Shown here piece by piece: positions 49,179-58,157 of a stretch of 64,000 nt of DNA. Numbering within the stretch: position 1 is the stretch's first letter; each line of letters begins with the position of its first letter. The DNA comes from Dysosmobacter welbionis (GTDB lineage: Bacteria > Bacillota > Clostridia > Oscillospirales > Oscillospiraceae). The notes beneath the pieces are model-generated. The model searched no databases. It saw only the letters and a program-made list of their open reading frames with translations, and was not told the origin of the DNA. Where the stretch lies: positions 1,860,001 to 1,924,000 of the forward strand of contig NZ_CP034413.3 of the NCBI RefSeq assembly GCF_005121165.3, in the 5' to 3' direction. Both the position numbers and the translations under genes were made by a program.

Positions 49179-50586
49179 ACGGCCTCGCCGTACAGCGCCC
49201 AGGTGTTGCTGCCGGTGACGGCCACATCCGCGAACTGCCCGATCAGGGCCTTGTCCCCTTTCAGCCGCACCAGACGGTTGCCCTCCGTCCGGGAGGTCAG
49301 GGGGTACTCCGGGTCGTCGCTCTCGCCGTCCACCAGCACCCGCACCGTTTTGCCCACATAGGCGGCGTGGAGCTTGGCGGACATATTGTTCTGGACCTCC
49401 AGGAGCCTGTCAAACCACTTCTGCTTCTCCGCCCGGGTGGCCGGGTCCGGCATGGCCGCGGCCTTGGTGCCGGGGCGGGGGAGTAGATGAAGGTGAACAG
49501 GGCGTCAAACCCCACCTCCTCCACCAGAGACACGGTGTCCATGGCCTCCGCCTCCGTCTCGCCGGGGAAGCCGATGATGACGTCGGAGGTCAATACCAGC
49601 CCGGGCATGACCCGCTTGGCGTAGTTCACCAGATCCAGGTACTGCTGCCGGGTGTAGCGGCGGTTCATCTCTTTCAGGACCCGGTCGTTGCCGGACTGGA
49701 AGGGCAGGTGCAGCTGCTTGGCCACATGAGAGCTTGCGGCCATCACGTCAAACAGCCGGGGCGTGGCGTCCTTGGGGTGGCTGGACATGAAGCGGATGAG
49801 ATATTCCCCCGGGATCCGGTCGATGTCCGCCAGCAGGTCCGGGAAGTGGTAATCCAAATCCAGATCGTTGCCGTAGGAGTTCACGTTCTGGCCCAGCAGG
49901 GTGATGTCCTTGTACCCCGCCTCCACCAGCTGCCGGACCTCCGCCAGCACGGCCTGGGGGTCCCGGCTCCGCTCCCGGCCCCGGACATAGGGCACGATGC
50001 AGTAGGAGCAGAAGTTGTTGCATCCGTACATGATGGAGACCCAGGCCTTCACGCCCTTCTCCCGCACCACGGGGATGCCCTCGGCAATGGTGCCGTGCTC
50101 GTCCTGGACGGAAAAGACCCGCTTCTTCGTCTCATACACCTGCCACAAAAGCTCCGGGAACTTCCACAGGGCCTGGGGGCCGAACACCAGATCCACGTGG
50201 GGATAGGACTTTTTGATCCGCTCCGACACCCGGGGCTCCTGGGCCATGCAGCCGCACAGGCAGATCACCTGCTCCGGATTCTCCTTCTTGGTGTGGGTCA
50301 GGGCGCCCAGGTTGCCGAACACCCGGTCCTCCGCGTGCTCCCGGATGGCGCAGGTGTTCAGGAGCACCAGATCGGCCTCCTTCGGGTCCTGGGTGAGGGT
50401 GAAGCCGCTTGCCTCCAGCATCCCCATGAGCTTCTGTCCGTCCGCCACATTCTGCTGGCAGCCGAAGGTGTCCACACAGGCCGCGGGGTGAGCCTCCCGG
50501 GCGGCGAACAGGCCGCGGATTTTCTCCTCAAACTCCCGCTGGCGGTCCAGGTCCGCCTGGGGGATCAATACGTTTTCGCGTTCCAA
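49175..50586 (-). CDS. miaB: tRNA-2-methylthio-N6-dimethylallyladenosine synthase MiaB, frame broken once
   Basis: Start TTG 50586 after GGAGGA. N-terminal MTTase domain (DTFGCQQNVADGQ; LNTCAIREHAEDRVFG; CLCGCMAQ) supplies three Cys of the auxiliary cluster. The radical-SAM motif is YGCNNFCSYCIVPYVRGRERSR with CxxxCxxC. The frame breaks at the five-base run 49477-49481; adding one base joins TFIYSP to RPGTKAAAMPDPATRAEKQ and leads into the TRAM domain, ending at 49178-49175. The restored length is about 470 residues, normal for MiaB. It methylthiolates i6A37 made by MiaA. Confidence 0.93.
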
Positions 50587-50672
50587 ATCAGTTCCTCCAA
50601 ATGCAGATACTTTAACTAAAATATCATAGCACACCAGAAAACAAAGCACAAGCAGAAACCTCCGGCAGGCAG

Positions 50673-50711
50673 ACAGCGGCCCCGCCGGGAACTTCCCGGC
50701 GGGGCCGCTGT
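50673..50711. terminator. Strong hairpin after the HAD gene
   Basis: Perfect 18-bp stem (50673-50690 with 50694-50711) and a 3-base loop, just after the HAD stop at 50716. T-run lacking, but stem strength suggests termination or protection of transcript ends. Confidence 0.65.
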
Positions 50712-50715
50712 TGTG

Positions 50716-51420
50716 TCACAGGTCTGCCAGCAGATCCGGCAGGTCCGCGGGGCGGGCGGCCACGGCGTCCGCCGCCGCCAAATCCACGGACGGGGCGCCG
50801 CCCCAGGCGGCGGCCACGCAGACCACCTCCGCCGCCCGGCCCATGGCCCGCAGGGCCGCCTGGGCATTGCGGCCGAAGGCGATGTCCCCGGCGTGGTCCC
50901 CGATGTAGGCGAAGCGCCCCTCCCGAAGCCCCAGCCGGTCCAGGCAGGCCAGGAAGGCGGCGGGGTCCGGCTTCTGACGGGCGAAGTCCACGTCCGCGTG
51001 GCCCACCACGGCGGCAAAGCAGTCCGCCGCGCCGTGGGCGGCCAGGGCGGCGCGGATGTTGCCGCTGTCGTTCTGGGAGCAGATGCCCATGGGGGCCAGG
51101 GCGGCCAGACGGGGCAGAACCTCCAAAAGCCCGCCGAAGAGGGGCGGCAGGGTCCGGTCCGCCAGCTGGCAGGGGCCCCACAGGGCCCCCGCCTCGTCCA
51201 GCCGGTCCGCCGGGACGCGGAGGGCGTGCTGGTACAGCTCCCGCCAGTTGCGCCAGCGGTAGTTGGCGGCCTGATAGGCGGCCAGGGAGGAAAGCGCCTC
51301 CGGCAGCGGGTCCAGCAGGGCCGGGTCCAGGCGGCCAAGGACGGCCCTGGTGACGGCGATGTTCTTCACCGGCGTGTTGGCCAGGGTGCCGTCGTAGTCC
51401 CAGAGAATGGCTGTGAACAT
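50716..51420 (-). CDS. HAD-family phosphatase (phosphoglycolate phosphatase-like)
   Basis: 234 residues; ATG 51420 follows GAAGGAGG. Motif I is LWDYDGTLANT (Asp9/Asp11), the middle MGICSQNDSGNI carries motif II Ser, DFARQKPDP holds the motif III Lys and AYIGDHAGDIAFG motif IV. The helical cap between motifs I and II marks subfamily I (Gph/PGMB-like). Repair of phosphoglycolate or sugar-phosphate turnover is possible; substrate not assignable. It is 13 bases downstream of the second small XRE gene. Confidence 0.88.
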   Translation of the reverse strand: MFTAILWDYDGTLANTPVKNIAVTRAVLGRLDPALLDPLPEALSSLAAYQAANYRWRNWRELYQHALRVPADRLDEAGALWGPCQLADRTLPPLFGGLLEVLPRLAALAPMGICSQNDSGNIRAALAAHGAADCFAAVVGHADVDFARQKPDPAAFLACLDRLGLREGRFAYIGDHAGDIAFGRNAQAALRAMGRAAEVVCVAAAWGGAPSVDLAAADAVAARPADLPDLLADL

Positions 51421-51433
51421 GGGTGCCCTCCTT

Positions 51434-51637
51434 CTATCGCTTGTCTGTGCGGCCCGCTAAATAGTCCAAGCTGACCTTGTAGTAATCTGCCAATTTGAAA
51501 AAGACTTCCAGCGGTATCTTGATCTTTCCGTTTTCGTAGTCTGAGTAGGTGTTCTGTTTCACACCGAGATACTCCGCGATCACTTTCTGCGGTGTGTCCG
51601 AATCCTCTCGCAGTTCCTTGACTCTCCTCAAATACAT
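51434..51637 (-). CDS. Small XRE-family repressor, second switch
   Basis: 67 residues; ATG 51637 after GAGGTGA. HTH: KVIAEYLGVKQNTYSDYENGKIKIP, then LEVFFKLADYYKVSLDYLAGRTDKR. Divergent from the Cys-rich gene at 51732, with palindromes between them (51691-51711 and 51670-51685). Arrangement and size mirror the pair at 48632-49178, but the proteins are not close copies. Confidence 0.9.
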   Translation of the reverse strand: MYLRRVKELREDSDTPQKVIAEYLGVKQNTYSDYENGKIKIPLEVFFKLADYYKVSLDYLAGRTDKR

Positions 51638-51669
51638 GATGCCATCACCTCAAGCGATAACATACCGCA

Positions 51670-51713
51670 TCGGTGAAAGCGATATTGACTTATATCGGTG
51701 TAGCCGATATAAT
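51670..51713. promoter_or_regulatory. Promoter and operators of the second XRE switch
   Basis: Plus strand TTGACT (51685-51690), 17 bases, TATAAT (51708-51713). The spacer holds a dyad TATATCGG-TGTAG-CCGATATA (51691-51711). A related half-conserved dyad, ATCGGTGAAAGCGAT, lies at 51669-51683, toward the regulator's own start. As in the first switch, the operator sits inside the promoter spacer. Confidence 0.75.
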
Positions 51714-51731
51714 TTTCATGAGGTGATAAAA

Positions 51732-51989
51732 ATGGCTCTATATGAGAAACGGGATGACGTGTACTGCGGCTCCTGCGGCCACTTTACCCGGCACTACATC
51801 TGGCGGGACGGGCGGCAGGCCCGGAACGCCCCCAACGGGTGCTTTCTGCCCCTGAGCCTGGGCCACTGCGCCCATCCCCGCATGAAGGACCGGCGGGAGG
51901 ATCAGTCCTGCCCCCTGTGGATCCCCCGCACCCCGGACCAGGACCCGCCGGACACCCGGCTGCCGGGTGCAAACGCGCCGGACCGCTGA
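51732..51989 (+). CDS. Small Cys/His-rich protein paired with the second XRE repressor
   Basis: 85 residues from ATG 51732, after GAGGTGAT. Potential zinc knuckle: YCGSCGHFTRHYIWRDG, then GCFLPLSLGHCAHPRM and QSCPLW, giving five Cys and three His. A Pro/Asp-rich tail follows. No known family recognised. Expressed from a strong promoter under a palindromic operator, it may be a zinc-stabilised effector; this is inference. It converges on rluD. Confidence 0.7.
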   Translation: MALYEKRDDVYCGSCGHFTRHYIWRDGRQARNAPNGCFLPLSLGHCAHPRMKDRREDQSCPLWIPRTPDQDPPDTRLPGANAPDR

Positions 51990-52007
51990 GAGCGGCCCGG
52001 CGTTGTT

Positions 52008-52925
52008 CTATCCTCGGTTCTCCAGCTTCCGCAGCTGGGTCTGGAACGCCTCCGGCAGGTCGCACCACAGCTCCACCAGCTCCCCGGTCCGGGGATGGAG
52101 AAACCGCAGCCCCACCGCATGAAGGCACTGCCCCTGGAGGCCCGGCACGGGCTTTTTCGCCCCGTACACCGTGTCCCCCAGAATGGGGTGGCCGATGTGC
52201 GCCATGTGGACCCGGATCTGGTGGGTGCGCCCGGTCTCCAGTCGGCACTCCACATAGGTATAGCCGGGGAACCGCTCCAGCACGGACCAGTGGGTCACCG
52301 CGCTCCGGCCGCCCGCCACCACCGCCATCTTCTTCCGGTCCGCCGGGTGGCGGCCGATGGGGGCGTCCACCGTGCCGCTGTCCTCCCGGAGATTCCCGAT
52401 CACGATGCAGCGGTAAATCCGGGCCAGGGTGTGGTCCTGAAGCTGGGCGGAGAGCTTCTGGTGGGCGAAGTCGTTTTTCGCCGCGATGAGGAGGCCGGAG
52501 GTGTCCCGGTCGATCCGGTGGACGATGCCGGGCCGCAGCTCCCCCCCGATGCCGGAGAGGGAGTCCCCGCAGTGGTGCAGCAGGGCATTGACCAGCGTGC
52601 CGTCCGGGTGGCCGGGGGCCGGATGGACCACCAGCCCCTTGGGCTTGTTCACCACGATCACGTCGCTGTCCTCGTACACCACATCCAGGGGGATGTCCTG
52701 GGGCGCCACGTCCACCGGCTCCGGGTCCGGCAGGGTAACGGACACGGCCTCTCCCCCGCCCAGGCGGTAGTTTTTCGCCAGGGGCTTTCCGGCAGCGGTG
52801 ACCCGCCCCTCCTCGCACAGCCGGGCGGCGGCGGAGCGGGTCACGTCCGGCAGCTGCCCGGCCAGCCAGGCGTCCAGCCGGGTGCCGGTGTCCTCAGGAT
52901 TCACTTGGAGCGTCCGCGTCTCCAT
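52008..52925 (-). CDS. rluD: RluD-like 23S rRNA pseudouridine synthase
   Basis: 305 residues. S4 domain at about 14-75 (TRLDAWLAGQL, SAAARLCEEGRVTAAGK), then the catalytic motif GIVHRIDRDTSGLLI with the Asp nucleophile (about 142). ETGRTHQIRVHMAHIGHPILGD is the RluA-family signature. Overlaps lspA by 32 bases, as in the conserved lspA-rluD pair. Confidence 0.95.
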   Translation of the reverse strand: METRTLQVNPEDTGTRLDAWLAGQLPDVTRSAAARLCEEGRVTAAGKPLAKNYRLGGGEAVSVTLPDPEPVDVAPQDIPLDVVYEDSDVIVVNKPKGLVVHPAPGHPDGTLVNALLHHCGDSLSGIGGELRPGIVHRIDRDTSGLLIAAKNDFAHQKLSAQLQDHTLARIYRCIVIGNLREDSGTVDAPIGRHPADRKKMAVVAGGRSAVTHWSVLERFPGYTYVECRLETGRTHQIRVHMAHIGHPILGDTVYGAKKPVPGLQGQCLHAVGLRFLHPRTGELVELWCDLPEAFQTQLRKLENRG

Positions 52926-53400
52926 GGGCCTTGCCTCTCTTGTCGTATTTCTCGTAGAACCATAGGTAATAGATTACCGCCAGCACGGCGCCGCACACCA
53001 CGCAGATGTCCGCCACGTTGAACACCGGATAGGAGGGCCAGAACTCCAGGTGGAACATGTCCACCACGTACCCCAGCCGCACCCGGTCGATGATGTTCCC
53101 CACGCCGCCGGACAGGATCAGGAATCCCGCCGCCACCCCCAGGGGGTGCCGGACGATCCGGCGGAGCAGGACCACCGCCACCGCGATCACGATGACGGAG
53201 GTGACCGCCACCAGCAGCCAGCGCATACCGGAGAAGCTGGACCAGGCCGCCCCGTAGTTGTGGACGGTCCGCAGCTCTACCAGCCCGGGCAGAAAGGGCT
53301 GGGCCTCCCCCAGGGGGATGTTGACGGTGACATAGTGCTTCACCCACTGGTCCAGGCCCAGCAGGGCCAGGGACAGCGCGGCGCAAAGGGCATACAGCAT
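52894..53400 (-). CDS. lspA: Lipoprotein signal peptidase (signal peptidase II)
   Basis: 168 residues with four transmembrane helices. LDQWVKHYV, VHNYGAAWSSFSG, the catalytic-Asp block GGVGNIIDRVRLGYVVDMF and the second FNVADICVV are all standard. It cleaves prolipoproteins such as those at 8851 and 9521. Overlaps rluD and starts 11 bases after the acyltransferase stop. Confidence 0.96.
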   Translation of the reverse strand: MLYALCAALSLALLGLDQWVKHYVTVNIPLGEAQPFLPGLVELRTVHNYGAAWSSFSGMRWLLVAVTSVIVIAVAVVLLRRIVRHPLGVAAGFLILSGGVGNIIDRVRLGYVVDMFHLEFWPSYPVFNVADICVVCGAVLAVIYYLWFYEKYDKRGKAHGDADAPSES

Positions 53401-53410
53401 AGTTTTCTCC

Positions 53411-54472
53411 TCAAATCAGATAGGTTTTCACCACCGGCACCCGCCGGAGGACCAGCCACACCAGAAAGCCGCCCCCGAAGGCCGCGGCCGCCAGCACCGG
53501 CACGCCCCAGACGGGCGGCAGCGTCCCGGCGGAGAGGCCCCTGCCCGCCAGGAAGTCCAGGAAGAACAGGTGCGTCAAGTAGATGCAGAAGGACGCCTTG
53601 GAGACGGTCTCCGCCATGGGCCAGCGGTCCCGGTTCTGCCACCGGGCGGCGCAGAAGCCGTACAGCCCCGCCGCCTGCAAACAGACGCCGGGGGCGCTCC
53701 CCTGGAGGAACACCTGATACAGCGCCCCGGTTTTGACGGAGGCCGCCAGCGTCAGGCCGAAGGTCAGCGCCGTGCCCGCCAAATACAGCCAAACGAAGGT
53801 CCGGGGCCTGTGGCGGGGCGCCTCCTGAGTCAGGACATCGCCCAGCACACCATAGCCCACGGCGCACCAAGTCAGGTTGATGGGGTACTGGGCAGGGATG
53901 CCGCCGACGAGGGACAGGGGCGGGAAGAATTTCAGCGTGGGGGCCAGACACCCCAGCACGAACCAGATCCCCAGAGCGTAGTTCAGCAGCCGCCGGTCCG
54001 CCGCCGCCACAAGGCGGCGGGTCAGGGGCAGCACCGCGTACACCAGCAGAATGATGTGGAGGTAATAGAGATGGTTCTTGTGATGGAACAGCACCAGATT
54101 CAGCGCCGCCTGCCGGAGGGCCGTCCGCTCCAGCACGCCCGCAGCGCGCCAGCCCCGCAGCAGCTCCACACCCTCATAGGCTGCGGCCCAGAAAAGCAGG
54201 GCCGCCAGGATGCGGGGGATGTACTTCGTCCACACCCGCCGGACGGTGACCTCCTTTTCCGGCGGCAGCAGCAGCGCGCCGCTGCACAGGAAGAACACCG
54301 GCACCGCGCTGCGCAGCAGGCAGTTCCAGAACAGGGCGGAGGTCCACCCAAAGGACCCCGGCGCTCCCGCAAAGCCCCCGGCGGCGGAGGCATGGATCAG
54401 CAGCGTGCCGAAGATGGCAGCGGTCTTGGCCGCGTCCACCGGCACGCTGCGGCGCTGTGTCAGCGTCTGCAT
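53411..54472 (-). CDS. Acyltransferase family 3 (OafA/WecH-like) membrane protein
   Basis: 353 residues from ATG 54472. About ten helices; the N-terminal motif VDAAKTAAIFGTLLIHASA holds the conserved His after helix 1 (family pattern R/D...HxS/A), and VPVFFLCSGALLL follows, both typical of acyl_transf_3 proteins that acetylate or succinylate extracellular sugars. Acceptor unknown. A second polymer-acylation system (MBOAT-SGNH) is at 30906-33433. Confidence 0.85.
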   Translation of the reverse strand: MQTLTQRRSVPVDAAKTAAIFGTLLIHASAAGGFAGAPGSFGWTSALFWNCLLRSAVPVFFLCSGALLLPPEKEVTVRRVWTKYIPRILAALLFWAAAYEGVELLRGWRAAGVLERTALRQAALNLVLFHHKNHLYYLHIILLVYAVLPLTRRLVAAADRRLLNYALGIWFVLGCLAPTLKFFPPLSLVGGIPAQYPINLTWCAVGYGVLGDVLTQEAPRHRPRTFVWLYLAGTALTFGLTLAASVKTGALYQVFLQGSAPGVCLQAAGLYGFCAARWQNRDRWPMAETVSKASFCIYLTHLFFLDFLAGRGLSAGTLPPVWGVPVLAAAAFGGGFLVWLVLRRVPVVKTYLI

Positions 54473-54551
54473 CCGACCATCTCCCTCATTGGACAGATCG
54501 AGCTTGCCGACAACAGTGTACACGGTTTGGCAGAAAAAAGCAACCGCCGCT

Positions 54552-55211
54552 TCACGCCCTCCTGCGGCGCCGCCACAGGAGCCAGATAACGCCGGAGAGG
54601 GCCGTCAGCGCCCCGCCCGCCGCCAGGGACAGCCAGAAGCGCCCGCTCCCCGGCTGCCACAGCGCGCCGCCCAGCACGGTGGCGCAGGCAATCCGGGGCA
54701 GGCCGCCCAGCAGCCCGGCGGAGAGATACGTGCCGTAGGGCGTGCCGGAGGCCCCCAGATAGAGGCTCACCACGTCCCCCGGCGATGCCCCCGCCAGCCG
54801 CAGCAGAAAGACGGACAGCCACGGGTTCTCCGCCTGGGCCCGGCAGACGCCCGCCACCCGGGGAATCCGCTCCGCCAGGGCCTCCAGTCCCCCCTGCTCC
54901 CGCCGCCCCAGGAAAAAGGGGATGGTCTGGGCCACCCCGGTGCCGCAGAGGTTCACCGCCAGCGCCAGGGGGAAGGGAAACAGCAGTCCCCCCGCCGCCG
55001 TGAGGGCGGACATGGGAAAGCAGACGGAGAGGCTCTTGAGGGCGTACAGCCCCACCAGGAACGACGCCGCCAGAACCGTCTGCCGGGGGGAAAAGGCGGC
55101 GATGGCCTCCGCCGTCAACTGATGGCGGAACGGCCAGAGGGCGGCGGCGCCCGCTGCCAGCACCAGCAGCGGCGCCCCGTACCGCCAGACATGAAAGGCA
55201 TGTTTTTCCAT
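54552..55211 (-). CDS. VTT/TVP38-family (DedA-like) membrane protein
   Basis: 219 residues from ATG 55211, after GGGAGGAC. Five or six helices. VCFPMSALTAAGGLLFPFPLALAVNLCG and FLLRLAGASPGDVVSLYLGASGTPYGTYLSAGLLGGLPR are the re-entrant VTT core. Members are lipid-scramblase-like or undecaprenyl-phosphate/lipid transporters. Precise lipid unknown. Confidence 0.85.
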   Translation of the reverse strand: MEKHAFHVWRYGAPLLVLAAGAAALWPFRHQLTAEAIAAFSPRQTVLAASFLVGLYALKSLSVCFPMSALTAAGGLLFPFPLALAVNLCGTGVAQTIPFFLGRREQGGLEALAERIPRVAGVCRAQAENPWLSVFLLRLAGASPGDVVSLYLGASGTPYGTYLSAGLLGGLPRIACATVLGGALWQPGSGRFWLSLAAGGALTALSGVIWLLWRRRRRA

Positions 55212-55270
55212 AGCCGTCCTCCCGCCCGCGTCAGATAGGGCTAGTATATGCGGCGGGCGGAAAAAGACGA

Positions 55271-55298
55271 AGAGGCAGCCGGAAATCCGGCTGCCTCT
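55271..55298 (-). terminator. Terminator of the VanW gene
   Basis: 12-bp stem AGAGGCAGCCGG / CCGGCTGCCTCT, loop AAAT. Minus strand continues TCGTCTTTTTCC. Confidence 0.8.
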
Positions 55299-55330
55299 TT
55301 CTGCAAATAGTGACAGAATTCCCCTGGCGG

Positions 55331-57229
55331 TCATACAAAGGGTTCGTCCTGGGGCAGGACGTCCGTGGAAAGTTCGGACTCCCCAGTGGTCCCGGTGCCG
55401 GTCTGCCCTTCCGCTGTCTGCTGGCCGTCCTGCTCCGGCGTCTGGATGGTCCAGCCATTATCCGGCGTCGTGGGTTCTGTAGGCTCTGCGGGGACATCAG
55501 GGTCCTGGGGCTCCGTGGGCTCCACCGGCGTGGTGGGCTCGGTGGTGTCCGTTGGGATCTGGGCGCCGCCGTCGGCGGGCTCTACCGCCGGGCCCCGGAG
55601 GATCACCTTATTGCGGGACTTGTAGTCGCTGGTGGCCTCGTAAGTGGAGGAGATCAGCTTGCCGTTGGCGTCGTAGACATTGCGGTATGTCCGGTACTTG
55701 TACCCGGTGTAGGGCGTGGTCTTGACCTTCTCCGTGCCCGGCGCCAGGGTGGGGTCGTCCTCATACACCGTCTCATAGGGCGTGGTGGAGAGGTGCTCGT
55801 TGGTCATCTTCACGCTGGTGCCGTCCACATTGGTGCCCAGGATCCGGACCGTCAGGTAATTGTTTTCATAGATGGTGACGATCTTGATGGGGTACAGGGA
55901 GTTGTTGGTGAACTTGTAGTCCGGCCCGCCCCAGGACACCGTGGCGTCCATGCCCGCGGTGATATAGGCGGGGACGTAGCGGTGGGCGTACCGCTCCGTG
56001 ATCTCCAGGTTGGACCGCAGGCAGGCCAGGTACAGCGTGGAGGAAGTCTGGCAGATGCCGCCGCCGATCTCGTCCACCGTCTCCCCCTGGACATAGGCGG
56101 GAGCCGCCTGATAGCCCCGGGCGGCGGTCCGCTGGCCCACCACGTCATTGTAGGAGAACACGTCGCCGCTGTTCATCACATACTCGTTGATGGATGCGGC
56201 GGACAGCTTCACATTGGACCGGCGGGCGGAGGTGCCGCCCACATGGGTGCGGGCCTCGCCCAGCACGTCCCGGAACAGCACCTGCTCCAGCTCCTCCGCC
56301 GTGACGGCGGGCAGCTCCACCTGGGCGGGGACGGTGACGGTCTCGCCGGGCGCGGCTGCGTCCAGCAGCCGCTGGGCCTCGTCCACATCGAAGTCCGCTC
56401 CGGCCTCCTCCGGTACGATGGCGCCCGTCTCCTTGTCATAGGAGGCGTTCTTCACCACGCCGGAGCAATCGTCGTAGATCTCCTGGGCGGTGAGGGTCTT
56501 GGCGGGAAGGATCCGAGCGTTGTTCACAAACACGCTGGCCGCCGCGCCATTGCCGCTGCCAGTCCATCTTTCCTGTGCAGTCCGCGCAAGATCTGCGGCG
56601 GACACGGACAGTCCGTTCAGGGCTTTTGTGATTTCGACGGCATCCTCCGTCACCTCGTAGGAGGCGTCCTGGGCCTCCCGGGAGAACTGCTCACTGAGCT
56701 GTTCCATTTTTACCTGGAAGATATCCTCCTCCGGCTCCAGCACGACGCCCAGTTGTCCATCTGCTCCGACCAGGCAGGCAAGATACTCCCAGCCCTTGAC
56801 AAAAAAGCTGCTCCGGCCCTGCACGGCATCAAATGCGGATTGGGCACTGACCTCATAGTCCAGTTCCTCTGTGATGCCCAGCTCCCGATAGGTGCATACG
56901 GCGTCGGGGTCTGCGCCGTACAGCATATCTCCCTCCGGCGCGGATTCCCCATCCCCGGTCTCATCGGCCAGCGGTAAATAAAACTCTACGGTTTCCTCCG
57001 GAATCTCCTGCCGCAGCCGCTCCGCGGCCTGCTCCGCTGTGAGGCCTGCCACGTCCACACCATTGATGGTGGTGTTAGGGTAAAATATATCCAGGGAATT
57101 GGCATAGGCGCACAGGCCCACATAGGCGGCAAGCAATACCGCCACAATAACTCCTATGATAATTATCGGCTTTTTGCCGCCGGTTTTCAGCCGCTTCGGC
57201 GCGGTGGCTTCGTTCGTATTCGGTTCCAT
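55331..57229 (-). CDS. VanW-family exported protein with peptidoglycan-binding-type domain
   Basis: 632 residues. N-terminal anchor KPIIIIGVIVAVLLAAYVGLCAYA (about 20-43); the PG-binding-4-like modules span about 50-300 (GVDVAGLTAEQAAERL, LNGLSVSAADLA); the VanW domain spans about 330-470 (SYNDVVGQRTAARGYQ, GETVDEIGGGICQTSSTLY, EITERYAHRYVPAYI). After a short C-terminal beta module, a Pro/Thr/Glu-rich tail of about 90 residues ends the protein. VanW occurs with glycopeptide-resistance clusters but is widespread in clostridia with unknown activity; no van genes are nearby, so resistance is not implied. Confidence 0.92.
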   Translation of the reverse strand: MEPNTNEATAPKRLKTGGKKPIIIIGVIVAVLLAAYVGLCAYANSLDIFYPNTTINGVDVAGLTAEQAAERLRQEIPEETVEFYLPLADETGDGESAPEGDMLYGADPDAVCTYRELGITEELDYEVSAQSAFDAVQGRSSFFVKGWEYLACLVGADGQLGVVLEPEEDIFQVKMEQLSEQFSREAQDASYEVTEDAVEITKALNGLSVSAADLARTAQERWTGSGNGAAASVFVNNARILPAKTLTAQEIYDDCSGVVKNASYDKETGAIVPEEAGADFDVDEAQRLLDAAAPGETVTVPAQVELPAVTAEELEQVLFRDVLGEARTHVGGTSARRSNVKLSAASINEYVMNSGDVFSYNDVVGQRTAARGYQAAPAYVQGETVDEIGGGICQTSSTLYLACLRSNLEITERYAHRYVPAYITAGMDATVSWGGPDYKFTNNSLYPIKIVTIYENNYLTVRILGTNVDGTSVKMTNEHLSTTPYETVYEDDPTLAPGTEKVKTTPYTGYKYRTYRNVYDANGKLISSTYEATSDYKSRNKVILRGPAVEPADGGAQIPTDTTEPTTPVEPTEPQDPDVPAEPTEPTTPDNGWTIQTPEQDGQQTAEGQTGTGTTGESELSTDVLPQDEPFV

Positions 57230-57356
57230 GAAGCCCCTCCTGTTGTTCTGTCGGATCGCCCAGACAAGCCGTGCTGTCCTAGCTTATGCATTCAGGATTT
57301 TATTTTAGCACGTTTTTTCTGGAAAATGGATTACAATCCCGTAACAATCAGAAGTT

Positions 57357-58157
57357 TCAGGCCTCTTTCCGACGCTGTTTCGGAATGCGGAGCGTCAGAA
57401 CGATTTCGTCCTCTGTCTCCTCCCGCTCCGTCCGGGCGTCCACACCTGCGTCCCGAATCAGCCGCAGCCCCCGGTCCACACTGTTCAAAAACAATCGCAC
57501 GTCCTTGATGATGTACGTCCGCCGTCCTGCGGGCGGCGCGGTCTGGAGGGCTGCCAGCCGCCGCTCTACATACTGCTCCGTCTGGGCCACATTCCAGTGC
57601 TTCGCCGCCGCCTGGCGCAGGGCGGTCAGCCGCTCGCCCTCGTCCTCCAGCCGCAGCAGGCAGCGGGCGTGACGCTCCGTCAATCCGTGTTCCACCAGCA
57701 GCGCCCGGCAGGCCGGGGACAGCCGCAGCAGCCGCAGCTTGTTGGCCAGAGCCGAGGGGGACATGCCCAGCTGGGCCGCCACCGCCTCCTGGGTCATGCC
57801 CGTCTGGTGGAGAAAGGCGGCGATGGCCTCCGCCTCCTCCAGGTAATGCAGATCCTTGCGCTGCAAATTCTCCACAAGGGCCAGCAGGGCGGAGGCCCGC
57901 CCGTCCACCTCCGCCTCCAGGCAGGGGACGGTCTCCAGACCCGCCAGCACGGCTGCCCGCAGCCGCCGCTCCCCCGCCACCAGCTCCCAGCCCGCCGCGG
58001 TCCGCCGCACCGTCAGGGGCTGGAGGATACCGTGGCGGCGGATGGATTCCGCCAACTCCCGGAGCCCCGTCTCCTCAAAGGTCCGCCGGGGCTGCATGGG
58101 ATTGGGGCGGATTTCCGCCGCCGGGAGCCACAGCACCTTCCGTTCCGGCCTGTCCAT
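57357..58157 (-). CDS. ParB/Noc-family DNA-binding protein
   Basis: 266 residues. ParB N-domain with LPAAEIRPNPMQPRRTFEE, LTVRRT and the CTP-binding GERR motif (ELVAGERRLRAA). Central HTH TQEAVAAQLGMSPSALANKL binds parS/NBS DNA. The C-terminal 60 residues would dimerise. Family (ParB, Spo0J or nucleoid-occlusion Noc) is certain; no parA is adjacent and no parS-like TGTTTCACGTGAAACA was seen. Lone ParB genes near mnmE fit a Noc-like copy (inference). Confidence 0.88.
   Translation of the reverse strand: MDRPERKVLWLPAAEIRPNPMQPRRTFEETGLRELAESIRRHGILQPLTVRRTAAGWELVAGERRLRAAVLAGLETVPCLEAEVDGRASALLALVENLQRKDLHYLEEAEAIAAFLHQTGMTQEAVAAQLGMSPSALANKLRLLRLSPACRALLVEHGLTERHARCLLRLEDEGERLTALRQAAAKHWNVAQTEQYVERRLAALQTAPPAGRRTYIIKDVRLFLNSVDRGLRLIRDAGVDARTEREETEDEIVLTLRIPKQRRKEA

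Noticed and set aside
55331-57229. Vancomycin-resistance locus
   Set aside because: VanW alone is widespread; no vanA/B ligase, vanH, vanX or vanRS genes are near.
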